64,000 nucleotides of DNA from Paracoccaceae bacterium. GTDB taxonomy: Bacteria > Pseudomonadota > Alphaproteobacteria > Rhodobacterales > Rhodobacteraceae. This document shows positions 17,740-25,325 of the stretch, piece after piece. The stretch spans positions 682,001-746,000 of the forward strand of contig JAGQRW010000007.1 of NCBI GenBank assembly GCA_020425085.1, read 5' to 3'. The notes below the pieces were generated by a model. The model was not told the DNA's origin, made no database searches, and saw only the letters and a list, made by a program, of their open reading frames with translations. The position numbers were made by a program, and so were the translations under genes. Each line of letters opens with the position of its first letter. Within the stretch, counting starts at the first letter, position 1.

Positions 17740-18119
17740 CTGACAGAAACCAAAAGTCCGACCGCGAAATCAGTGCCGATCTGGCGGCGTTTTTCACCGC
17801 TGCCAAAAAGTCCGCGGCAGGGCCGTCAGACAACTTGCTGGCGGCGGTTCTGAAAGACGCCGAACGGTTGCTGCCCACACCAGGGCCGGCACGGCCAACA
17901 CCGGCGCGGCGGTTTTCGCGCCTCATCGACATCTGGCAGGGCCTTGGCGGCTGGCAGGCCGCGACCGCTTTTGGATTGTTTCTGGCGCTGGGAATCTGGC
18001 TTGGCTATACCCCGCCGAGCGGGCTGGAGCCGGTCGCGGATCAATTTTCAGGGCAAATCGAAACTGTCGGGGTGGCAAGCGATTATTTCCCGCTCGACGA
18101 CATGCTGAATGAGGGCTGA
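17736..18119 (+). CDS. Single-span membrane protein, candidate anti-sigma factor
   Basis: Not recognised by name. The 127 residues have a soluble acidic N-terminus (about 1-65), one hydrophobic segment (AATAFGLFLALGIWLGY, about 75-91) and a short periplasmic tail. That is the topology of small anti-sigma factors such as CnrY. It overlaps the sigma gene by 4 bases (ATGA) and lies 3 bases before the metal-sensor-like gene, so a role in controlling the sigma factor is inferred from position and topology only. No ZAS zinc motif (HxxxCxxC) is present. Confidence 0.7.
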   Translation: MTDRNQKSDREISADLAAFFTAAKKSAAGPSDNLLAAVLKDAERLLPTPGPARPTPARRFSRLIDIWQGLGGWQAATAFGLFLALGIWLGYTPPSGLEPVADQFSGQIETVGVASDYFPLDDMLNEG

Positions 18120-18122
18120 ACC

Positions 18123-18620
18123 ATGAGCGAAACACCTGGCACCACCGGCCCGGCCAAACGCGGTTGGGTGAAATATCTGCTGATTCTGTCGCTGGGCCTC
18201 AACCTGCTGTTCGTCGGGCTGTCGCTCGGCGCGATGTTGCGCCGCCACCCGCACCAACCTTTCGATGGCGGGGGCGCCATCAGCGCGCTTGGGTTGCGGT
18301 TTTATTACCGGGCGCTTGATGATGGTGCGAAATCGGCGCTGGATGCGGCGATTGATGGCAATCGTACCCGCATCCGCGCCGGGCGCGACAATTACCGCGC
18401 CCACTTGGCCCTGCTGGCCGAAGCGATCGGCGCCGAACCTTTTGACCGGTCGGCGGTGCAAGCGGTGCTGGATGCGCAGGCAGCAGCCATCAGCGGCAAT
18501 ATCGCACTGGGACAGGAACTGCTGCTGGATCGTATCAGCGTCATGCCGACCAAGGCACGGCAGGCACTGGCCGACCGGCTGATATCGCAATCAAAACACG
18601 CCAAACGGCGGCGTGATTAG
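18123..18620 (+). CDS. Periplasmic heavy-metal sensor-like protein (CnrX/Spy type)
   Basis: 165 residues with an N-terminal membrane anchor (VKYLLILSLGLNLLFVGLSLGAML, about 16-39) and a helical periplasmic domain. The domain has repeated Ala/Arg-rich helices (LDDGAKSALDAAIDGNRTRIRAGRDNYRAHLALLAEAI) like the Metal_resist/CnrX family. The HPHQP stretch just after the anchor could bind metal. It is the third gene after the ECF sigma factor, matching the sigma/anti-sigma/sensor logic of metal-response operons. The metal is unknown. Confidence 0.72.
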   Translation: MSETPGTTGPAKRGWVKYLLILSLGLNLLFVGLSLGAMLRRHPHQPFDGGGAISALGLRFYYRALDDGAKSALDAAIDGNRTRIRAGRDNYRAHLALLAEAIGAEPFDRSAVQAVLDAQAAAISGNIALGQELLLDRISVMPTKARQALADRLISQSKHAKRRRD

Positions 18621-18854
18621 GGGGCTGATGGGTTTTCTCAATCCCGTTGACGGCATCGCCGGATCACTTTCGCTAATTGCCGTCTGATTTGCCGTTCCAT
18701 GTTCGCTGCCGAACCTGACGGCGCAAGTCATCCACCGGCCGACGACAACATTGCCACCCTGCAGAGTGAAAACCCTGGCGAATCTGATTTGGCAAGTGAT
18801 TCCGGCAAATACGACTACAGGTTGACCGCTTGCGGCGATTTCAAGGCCGGTGCG

Positions 18855-20237
18855 TCACGCCGCCGGTTTGAACATCGTCACCATGTTGCGCCCCTCACTT
18901 TTTGAGGCGTAAAGGGCGCGGTCGGCCTGCTGGATCAACTGATCGACATCCGGTGCCTCGGGATTGCCAAGGGTGACGCCGATACTGGCGGTGATGCGCA
19001 ATCCGTTCGGTGCCGAAGAAAAGTGGAACAGGTCCTGCTCGATCACCCGGCGCAGGCGTTCGGATGCCTTTTCCGCCTGTTCCATGGTGGTGTCGGGCAT
19101 GGCGATCAGGAATTCCTCGCCGCCGATGCGCGAAACCAGATCGACACCGCGCAGGTTTTCCTGCAATCGACGCGCGAATTCCTTCAGCACCTGATCGCCG
19201 GCGGCATGGCCGTAATTGTCGTTCACCCGCTTGAAGTTGTCGATATCCATGACCATCAGCGCAAATTCCTTGCCGGTTTCGCGCGAACGTCCGGTGATCT
19301 TGCCAAGATGCTGTTTCACATAGCGCCGGTTGTAAAGGCCGGTCAGCGGATCCATCACCGCCAGCCTGAGGCTGTCATCGACATTGCTGCGCAGCCGGTC
19401 CGACATCCGCTTGTTGCGGATCTGGCTTTGCAGCCTGACGATCAGTTCGCTGGCGTCGAACGGATCGAAGATGTAATCGGTGGCACCCAGATCAAGCCCC
19501 TTGGCGGCCCGCGTCATGTCGCCTTCGGGCACCACCAGGATCACCGCCGCATGTCGCGAATTCGGGCGTGACCTTAGATGCGAAACCAGCCTCAGGCCGT
19601 CGCCAAACTCGCCGATACGGCTATGAACCACGAACACATCCGGCAACTGATCGCCCTCCAGCGCAGTGACCCTGTTTTCATCGCATATAACGCTGAGGTC
19701 GACCTGCATTCGCGGCTCTATCGCCTGCAGCCATTGTCGCCCGGTCGGTTCATCGCAAGGTACCAGCACGACGCGGCCATTGGTGCCGTCCACCAGAAGC
19801 TGGCCGGATTCGCCAAGGCCAAGTTCGCGTGTGGTCTGGTCGCGCAGGCGCAATTCGTCGAACATGAACTTGCTGCGCAACAGATTGCGCACGCGCGCGA
19901 ACAGCGCCAGATCGTTGATCGGCTTGGACAGAAAATCATCAGCACCGCATTCCAGCCCGCGTACCCGGTCCCCGTGGTCATAAAGTGCTGTCAGCATGAT
20001 CACCGGTATATGCGCTGTTTTCGGGTTGGATTTCAGTTTGCGGCAAACCTCGAACCCGTTGATATCGGGCATCATCACGTCAAGCAGGATCAGGTCGGGC
20101 GCGAATTCTTCGGTTCTGGCAATCGCTTCGGTGCCGTTTTCAGCCTGAACCACCTCGAAATAGGCGGCAGCCAGCTTGGTTCGCAGGATCATTCGATTGG
20201 TGGCAATGTCGTCAACGACCAGTATTCGCCCTGACAT
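18855..20237 (-). CDS. pleD: Response regulator diguanylate cyclase PleD
   Basis: Makes cyclic di-GMP and in alphaproteobacteria controls the motile-to-sessile switch. The 460 residues are organised REC1-REC2-GGDEF. The phospho-acceptor is D53 (LILLDVMMPD) with acidic DD at 9-10 and K105 in FLSKP. The second receiver (about 150-270) is degenerate. GGEEF is at 372-376 and the inhibitory I-site RGVD at 363-366, the same spacing as Caulobacter PleD. It is divergent from a DUF3572 gene. No divK is adjacent. Confidence 0.93.
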   Translation of the reverse strand: MSGRILVVDDIATNRMILRTKLAAAYFEVVQAENGTEAIARTEEFAPDLILLDVMMPDINGFEVCRKLKSNPKTAHIPVIMLTALYDHGDRVRGLECGADDFLSKPINDLALFARVRNLLRSKFMFDELRLRDQTTRELGLGESGQLLVDGTNGRVVLVPCDEPTGRQWLQAIEPRMQVDLSVICDENRVTALEGDQLPDVFVVHSRIGEFGDGLRLVSHLRSRPNSRHAAVILVVPEGDMTRAAKGLDLGATDYIFDPFDASELIVRLQSQIRNKRMSDRLRSNVDDSLRLAVMDPLTGLYNRRYVKQHLGKITGRSRETGKEFALMVMDIDNFKRVNDNYGHAAGDQVLKEFARRLQENLRGVDLVSRIGGEEFLIAMPDTTMEQAEKASERLRRVIEQDLFHFSSAPNGLRITASIGVTLGNPEAPDVDQLIQQADRALYASKSEGRNMVTMFKPAA

Positions 20238-20352
20238 GCAGCTCCCCTTTCGAGATTGGACCTCAATTCATTTTATGGCTGTCATCATTGCGCCAAGATG
20301 TTAAAAAAGCCTTTAGAATTGGTGATTGAAGCGACATGGCGGCGCAGGGTGC

Positions 20353-20634
20353 ATGATGCAGCAGGACAAGGCGGAAACCATTGCAATTCAGGCGCTTGGC
20401 TGGCTGGCGGCGGACCAGGATCTGTTCCAGACCTTTCTGGGCGCCAGTGGAATGAATGTTAACGATTTGAAAGAAATGGCGGCGGATCCGCAATTTCTGG
20501 GCGCGGTACTGGATTTCATCCTGATGACAGACTCGACCGTCACCGGTTTTTGCGACAGCGCCGGTCTTGGCTATGACATGCCGATGCAGGCGCGCCATTC
20601 GCTGCCGGGCGGTGAAATGGTGAACTGGACCTGA
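20353..20634 (+). CDS. DUF3572 family protein
   Basis: Small soluble protein of 93 residues from ATG 20353, with a second ATG immediately after. Features are AIQALGWLAADQDLFQTFLG near the N-terminus and DPQFLGAVLDFILMTDSTVTGFCD in the middle, which fit the alphaproteobacterial DUF3572 family. Function unknown. In related genomes it is often next to divK-pleD; here it is divergent from pleD and convergent with the dehalogenase gene, ending 7 bases from it. Confidence 0.8.
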   Translation: MMQQDKAETIAIQALGWLAADQDLFQTFLGASGMNVNDLKEMAADPQFLGAVLDFILMTDSTVTGFCDSAGLGYDMPMQARHSLPGGEMVNWT

Positions 20635-20641
20635 GGCACCT

Positions 20642-23600
20642 TCAAAGATCGACCTCGATCACACCGCCAGCTTTGGCCGCCCGTGACTGGCAGAGGATCA
20701 GCGAATTCTGACGCTGCGCCTTTGACAGGACGAAATCGCGGTGCTCGACCTCGCCCGAGATCAGCCCGCATTTGCAGACGCCACACAGACCGTCGGAACA
20801 TTTCACATCCACATGCACGCCGTTTCCTGCCAGGAATTCGGTGGCTGAACGGTCGGCGGGGATCAGGAATTCGCGACCCGATTTCGCCAGTTTCAGGGTG
20901 AAATCGAAATTCTCGTATTCCGGCTGCTCGGGCACCGTGAAATATTCCTGATGGCAGTTTTCCTCGGGAAAACCCGCTGCATTGGCGGCCGTCATCACCG
21001 ATTGCATGTAGATGTCCGGCCCGCAGGTATATAGATGCGCGCCATCCCGCCATTTCAAGATTTCTGCCAGGTCGACGCGGCTGCCCTTGTCGGAAAAATG
21101 CAAGTTAATGCGGCCCTTCCACGGCATGGCGGCGAGATCATCCAGAAACCCGGCGCGGTTTCGGCGCGAACAAGAATAGTGCATGCTGAAACTGCGCCCG
21201 AGCGCATGCAGGCGATGCGCCATGGCGATTAACGGCGTGACGCCGATACCGCCGCCCATCAGGTAGACATGGCTGGCGTCCTCGACCAGTGGAAAATGGT
21301 TCAGCGGGCGTGAGATGAACACCATCCGCCCTTTCTCGAATATCCGGTGCATCAGTTTCGAGCCGCCCCGCCCCTGATCTTCGCGCAGCACCGCGATCTG
21401 GTATTTCGAGCGGTCGGCGGGATCGCCGGAAAGGGAATACTGGCGGAAGAACTCGGGCGCCACTACCACGTCGATATGCGCCCCGGCCTCGACCGGCGGC
21501 AAATCACTGCCGTCGGGCATGGAGAATTCATACTTGGCGATGTCGGCGGTCGTCGCCTCGGCCTTGGAAACCACCACACGCAGAACCGGCGCTTCGCCCT
21601 TGTCGGCGGTATAGACATGTTCCGGCGGCAGGCCCTCAGCCCGCCGGCGGCGGTGCTCGTCGGCGCCGATCATGGCGCGGTAGGCCTCAATCCCCTTTTC
21701 GCGGTCCATCGGGAACGGCCAGGCATAGGGCGGCGGGGCCAGAGGGGCGGGATAGACCGCCAGCGTCTGATCCTGATATTTCAGATCCAGATCCTTTGAC
21801 AGCTTGCGCGCATTGGCCGGATGCGGCGAGGGGTCATAAGCCCCTTCATTCTGCATCTCAAGATCCCACCACCATTTCTTTAGCGGATTGATCTCGCCAT
21901 TGCCGAGCCAGTCGTCAAGCTTGGCCAGCCCGCGCGCCGCACCCGGCGCCTTCATCGCCACCCAGCGGAACGGGCGTTCGGCGAACAGACCTTCAAGGTT
22001 CCAGGGGCAGGTTTTCATGCAGCGCCCGCACATCGCACCGTTCTTCTGGCCAACCCGGTAGGTGGTGCATCTGGAACTGTCGGATTTCCAGATTTCATAG
22101 CCGTTGAACATCAGTTTCGGCCCGGCGGTGATGGCGCCGGAGGGGCATTCGCGGGCGCATTTGTTGCAAGCCTCGCAAAATCGTTGCAGGCCGAAATCAA
22201 TCGGCTGGTCGTGATCCATCGGCATGTCGGTGGTCACCACCCCGGATTTCAGGCGCGGGCCGAGGAACGGATTGAGGATCACCTCGCCGATGCGGCTGAC
22301 CTCACCCAGACCTGACAGCAGCAGCAGGGGGGGCTGCAACACCTCGTCATCCATCACCGAATGCACCCGCGCGGTATAGCCAAGGTTGCGGATCTGTTCC
22401 GCCAGCACCCCGCCGATCAGCGAGAACCGAAGGTAGGCGCGCATCGACTGTGCACAGGCGATCCAGTCGTCGCCGCTGGCCCCTTCCATGGTTTCGTGAC
22501 CCTGATCGACGATCATCGAAATCGCGTTCCGGTGATAGGGCGTGATCTTTTGCCCAACCGCGTCATGCGAGTAATAAACCCAGTCGGGACAACGCGACAG
22601 GCCGACCGCATCCATACCAAGGAAATAAAGCGCCGCCTTCAGATTGGCGGCGTTCCGGGCGGGGTCGGTCGCTGTGGGGTGGATATCCGGTTTCGCCCCG
22701 CCGTCCTGCAACACGGTGAACGCCCCAAGGCTCGGGCGAAAGGCAAAGCTCAGGGGGGATTTGCGTACATAATTGCCGTTCCTGGCCCCTTCTTGTGCCG
22801 CCGGGCCAAGGTCGCCGAACAACGCGCGCGCGAACATGTTGGCGCGTTTGGGAACGCGGGCGACATTCACCTCGTCGATATAGGTGGTGGGGGTTTTTAC
22901 CCTTGGCAACGTCTCGAACGGGTGCGGGCCGTCCTTGAATTTGCGTTTTCGGTATGGGTCATGGTTCAGAGCGTTTTTCGCGTGACGCCCCAGCCCGGTT
23001 TTCCAGCTCAGCCCCGGTTTCTGTCCCGGCGCCAGCGGTCGGTCGGCAGTAAGATCCAGCATGGTGGTGATCGCAGCTAACCCGAAACGCGTGCCGACGA
23101 AAGGGTTGACCATTTGGCCATCCTCGACACTGACAAGACCCGCCGCGACCGCCAGTACGCCAAGGTCGATATCGCTTGCGGCCCCGGAATGGCCGCGCGC
23201 CTCGCGTCCCAGCATGCGGATATAGTTCGCGAGCGTGACGGCGGTTTCCGCCCCCCGCAGGCAGGCGCGCTGCGGCTGTGCGTCGGCCAGCCATTCGCAG
23301 CCTTCCTCATCCGGGGCGGGATCGCGGGGGTATTCGTACAAAAACACGATGGCTTTTTGGTGATGCCGGCAATCCGCCGGCGGCGCCTTCAGGTTTTCAC
23401 GCAGACCGGCCATGATCACGTCGATGCCGGCCGCGAAGGTCTTTGGCTGAAGGGTTTTCAGCTTGACCGCCAGACGATCCACGTCAGGGTTTTTCAGAGG
23501 GGTTTCCAGCCATGCCTGCTCGGGAATATCACAGATCGCTACCATGGTAGCGTCACAATAATAACCAAAAGATTTCAAGTGGTTGGCGCGTTCCATGGGA

Positions 23601-23836
23601 TCATCAGGGATGGTTGCGACCTCGCGTTTCACCAGCCCTTCACGAGTGGCGTCCAGCATCGCCTGATATTCCTGCATCGCGTTGACCAGCGACAACGGAT
23701 CCTCGGGGCGGCGGAACAAAACCTGCTGTATCCGGGGAACCCTGGAAAAATCCGCCTGATCCTGACGCGCCAGTTTTTCCAACGGAAACGGGCCGAAATG
23801 GACGGGGCGGTTCTTGTAGGAGAAAAGTTTTCCCAT
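20642..23836 (-). CDS. rdhA: Self-sufficient cytoplasmic reductive dehalogenase fused to a PDR-type reductase
   Basis: Predicted cobalamin-dependent enzyme that removes halogen from an organohalide with NAD(P)H-derived electrons. It has 1064 residues from ATG 23836 (AAGGAA 7 bases upstream). Residues 1-700 form the RdhA part, with a nitroreductase-like B12 domain and two [4Fe-4S] groups: C554/C557/C560/C564 and C590/C603/C606/C610. Residues 745-1064 form a phthalate-dioxygenase-reductase-type module: FMN motif RQYSLSG (798-804), nucleotide motif GGGIGVTP (861-868), CGP (938-940) and plant-type [2Fe-2S] C1013/C1018/C1021/C1049. There is no Tat signal and no rdhB anchor gene, so it is catabolic rather than respiratory, like Comamonas BhbA. 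Substrate unknown; halophenols or hydroxybenzoates are typical for the family. Confidence 0.9.
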   Translation of the reverse strand: MGKLFSYKNRPVHFGPFPLEKLARQDQADFSRVPRIQQVLFRRPEDPLSLVNAMQEYQAMLDATREGLVKREVATIPDDPMERANHLKSFGYYCDATMVAICDIPEQAWLETPLKNPDVDRLAVKLKTLQPKTFAAGIDVIMAGLRENLKAPPADCRHHQKAIVFLYEYPRDPAPDEEGCEWLADAQPQRACLRGAETAVTLANYIRMLGREARGHSGAASDIDLGVLAVAAGLVSVEDGQMVNPFVGTRFGLAAITTMLDLTADRPLAPGQKPGLSWKTGLGRHAKNALNHDPYRKRKFKDGPHPFETLPRVKTPTTYIDEVNVARVPKRANMFARALFGDLGPAAQEGARNGNYVRKSPLSFAFRPSLGAFTVLQDGGAKPDIHPTATDPARNAANLKAALYFLGMDAVGLSRCPDWVYYSHDAVGQKITPYHRNAISMIVDQGHETMEGASGDDWIACAQSMRAYLRFSLIGGVLAEQIRNLGYTARVHSVMDDEVLQPPLLLLSGLGEVSRIGEVILNPFLGPRLKSGVVTTDMPMDHDQPIDFGLQRFCEACNKCARECPSGAITAGPKLMFNGYEIWKSDSSRCTTYRVGQKNGAMCGRCMKTCPWNLEGLFAERPFRWVAMKAPGAARGLAKLDDWLGNGEINPLKKWWWDLEMQNEGAYDPSPHPANARKLSKDLDLKYQDQTLAVYPAPLAPPPYAWPFPMDREKGIEAYRAMIGADEHRRRRAEGLPPEHVYTADKGEAPVLRVVVSKAEATTADIAKYEFSMPDGSDLPPVEAGAHIDVVVAPEFFRQYSLSGDPADRSKYQIAVLREDQGRGGSKLMHRIFEKGRMVFISRPLNHFPLVEDASHVYLMGGGIGVTPLIAMAHRLHALGRSFSMHYSCSRRNRAGFLDDLAAMPWKGRINLHFSDKGSRVDLAEILKWRDGAHLYTCGPDIYMQSVMTAANAAGFPEENCHQEYFTVPEQPEYENFDFTLKLAKSGREFLIPADRSATEFLAGNGVHVDVKCSDGLCGVCKCGLISGEVEHRDFVLSKAQRQNSLILCQSRAAKAGGVIEVDL

Positions 23837-23873
23837 GTGGGTTTCCTTGTGTTCGGTTATGTCAAACAAGGAC

Positions 23874-23891
23874 GCGGGCGGAGTCGCCCGC
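23874..23891 (-). promoter_or_regulatory. Intercistronic hairpin between marR and rdhA
   Basis: GCGGGCG and CGCCCGC (7-bp perfect GC stem, 4-base loop) lie 4 bases after the marR stop and 38 bases before the rdhA start. No T-run follows on the - strand, so it is not a standard terminator. It could protect or process the mRNA. Confidence 0.45.
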
Positions 23892-23895
23892 GCAC

Positions 23896-24345
23896 CTAGA
23901 GGCCGGAGACATCGCGCGTTTCGCCCTCCATCAATTTGCCAAGGATGTTTCGCAGTTCATCCTGTTCCCGCTCGCTCAGCTTGGTGGCGAAATAGCGGGC
24001 GTTCCGGCGCGCCTGTTCGGTCGCCTCAGTCAGTTGCGCGAGGCCTTGTTCGGTCGGCATAACCACGGTCATGCGCCGATCACCCTTGCCGTTTTGCCGG
24101 GTCACCAGACCGCTTGCCTCCATCTGCCTAAGGGCGCGGGATGTCGCGGTGCGGTCGATGCCGACGAAATCGGCGATGTCACTGGGGTTTTTCAACCCCT
24201 CCTGCGCCACCGCCAGCAGGATACACCATTTCAATCGGCTAAGACCGATCGCCGCCAGCCGTTTTTCGAACCGCCGCTCGTTGATCCGCGAGGTCAGCGT
24301 CAACTGGTATCCGATCGAGTGGTGAAGCGCATAGGGTCTGGTCAT
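23896..24345 (-). CDS. MarR family transcriptional regulator
   Basis: Winged-helix repressor of 149 residues. N-terminal dimer helices precede the winged helix: LSRLKWCILLAVAQEGLKNPSDIADFVGIDRTATSRALRQMEASGLVTRQ, then the wing NGKGDRRMTVVMPTEQG with the conserved GDRR. It lies 59 bases upstream of the dehalogenase gene on the same strand, and its start is abutted by two palindromes likely to be its own operators. It probably represses both genes until a phenolic or other ligand binds. MarR-type control of reductive dehalogenase genes is known in other bacteria. Confidence 0.9.
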   Translation of the reverse strand: MTRPYALHHSIGYQLTLTSRINERRFEKRLAAIGLSRLKWCILLAVAQEGLKNPSDIADFVGIDRTATSRALRQMEASGLVTRQNGKGDRRMTVVMPTEQGLAQLTEATEQARRNARYFATKLSEREQDELRNILGKLMEGETRDVSGL

Positions 24346-24347
24346 GA

Positions 24348-24381
24348 TTGACAGTGTTAACTATATAATTGACAGCGTCAA
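24348..24381. promoter_or_regulatory. Tandem MarR operator candidates
   Basis: TTGAC-AGT-GTTAA (24348-24360) and TTGAC-AGC-GTCAA (24369-24381) are near-identical palindromes whose centres are exactly 21 bp apart, two helical turns. They lie in the 125-base gap between the divergent marR and HAD genes, starting 2 bases before the marR ATG. They are set in an AT-rich stretch that could hold promoters for both directions. Confidence 0.65.
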
Positions 24382-24470
24382 CTGAATTCCGGATTGCATC
24401 GCCCGAAACATTGTCGGTTGCAATTCCCTGAAGGTCAGCGAAACTGGCGCAACCAGAGCGGACGACAGAA

Positions 24471-25169
24471 ATGACCGATCAGATCAGAGGATTGCTGTTT
24501 GACAAGGATGGAACCCTGTTTGATTTTCATGCAACCTGGGGCGCCTGGGCGAACCGGTTCTTTGTTGAACTGGCGGCGGGCGACCGGACACTGGCGGCAC
24601 GGGTTTCGGCCAAGCTTGGCTATGATCTTGCCAGCGGCAGTTTTGCCAAACACAGCATCCTGATTGCCGGCACCAATGAACAGGTGACGCAGGCGCTGAT
24701 CGAGGCATTGCCGGGCAGGGATGCGGTCGAGGTGATCCGGCATCTGAACCTGGTGGCGGCGGAATCGCCGCAGTCCCAGGCGGTGCCGCTGCTGCCGTTG
24801 CTTGGGGAACTCCGGGGGCAGGGGTTGCGGCTTGGGGTTGCCACCAACGACGCCGAGGCGCCGGCGCGCGCCCATCTGGCGGCGGCGGGGGTAACCCATC
24901 TGTTTGATTTCATCGCCGGGTTTGACAGCGGATACGGTGGCAAGCCAGCACCCGGCATGGCCAGGGGTTTCTGCGCCGCAACCGGGTTGGTCCCCCAACA
25001 GGTGCTGATGATCGGCGACAGCACGCATGACCTGATTTCAGGCAAGGCGGCGGGCATGACCACCATCGCGGTTCTGACCGGCATCGCCGAAGCCGATGAA
25101 CTGAAACCCTATGCCGACGTGATCCTGCCCGATATCGGTGCGTTGCCGGAATTTCTCGGCTACCGGTAG
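24471..25169 (+). CDS. HAD family phosphatase (phosphoglycolate phosphatase-like)
   Basis: 232 residues with the HAD motifs: I, FDKDGTLFDF (DxDGT, residues 11-20); II, VATNDAE; III, a Lys in GGKPAPG; IV, MIGDSTHDLISG. DxDGT marks phosphatases rather than haloacid dehalogenases, which lack the second Asp. A helical cap domain is present between motifs I and II. It is divergent from marR-rdhA and shares the palindrome-bearing intergenic region, so it may be co-regulated. Substrate unknown. A short hairpin plus T-run at its stop probably ends transcription. Confidence 0.87.
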   Translation: MTDQIRGLLFDKDGTLFDFHATWGAWANRFFVELAAGDRTLAARVSAKLGYDLASGSFAKHSILIAGTNEQVTQALIEALPGRDAVEVIRHLNLVAAESPQSQAVPLLPLLGELRGQGLRLGVATNDAEAPARAHLAAAGVTHLFDFIAGFDSGYGGKPAPGMARGFCAATGLVPQQVLMIGDSTHDLISGKAAGMTTIAVLTGIAEADELKPYADVILPDIGALPEFLGYR

Positions 25170-25180
25170 CACCGGTTTTT
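25162..25180 (+). terminator. Short terminator overlapping the HAD gene stop
   Basis: ACCGGT (25162-25167), a 3-base loop and ACCGGT (25171-25176) form a 6-bp stem followed by five T. The stem begins inside the last codons of the HAD gene. Confidence 0.5.
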
Positions 25181-25325
25181 CAACCTTGCCCGGCGCAACG
25201 GAAAACACCCTGCCAACGTCAAAACCGACACCAGAGGTCGTTTTCACCCAAGAGCATCCCGGCCAATTTGGCCTCAGATACCACCTGAAGGCCGTCACGG
25301 CGACAGGCAGATCAAGGGGGATCCG

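Noticed and set aside
18621-18854. Possible small gene between the metal-sensor gene and pleD
   Set aside because: Short frames here have no ribosome site and run antisense into pleD.
23836-24470. Cobalamin riboswitch before rdhA
   Set aside because: No B12-box-like sequence was seen, and the gap before rdhA is too short (59 bases).
24471-25169. HAD protein as a haloacid dehalogenase partner of rdhA
   Set aside because: Motif I is DKDGT with the second Asp, which indicates a phosphatase rather than a haloacid dehalogenase.
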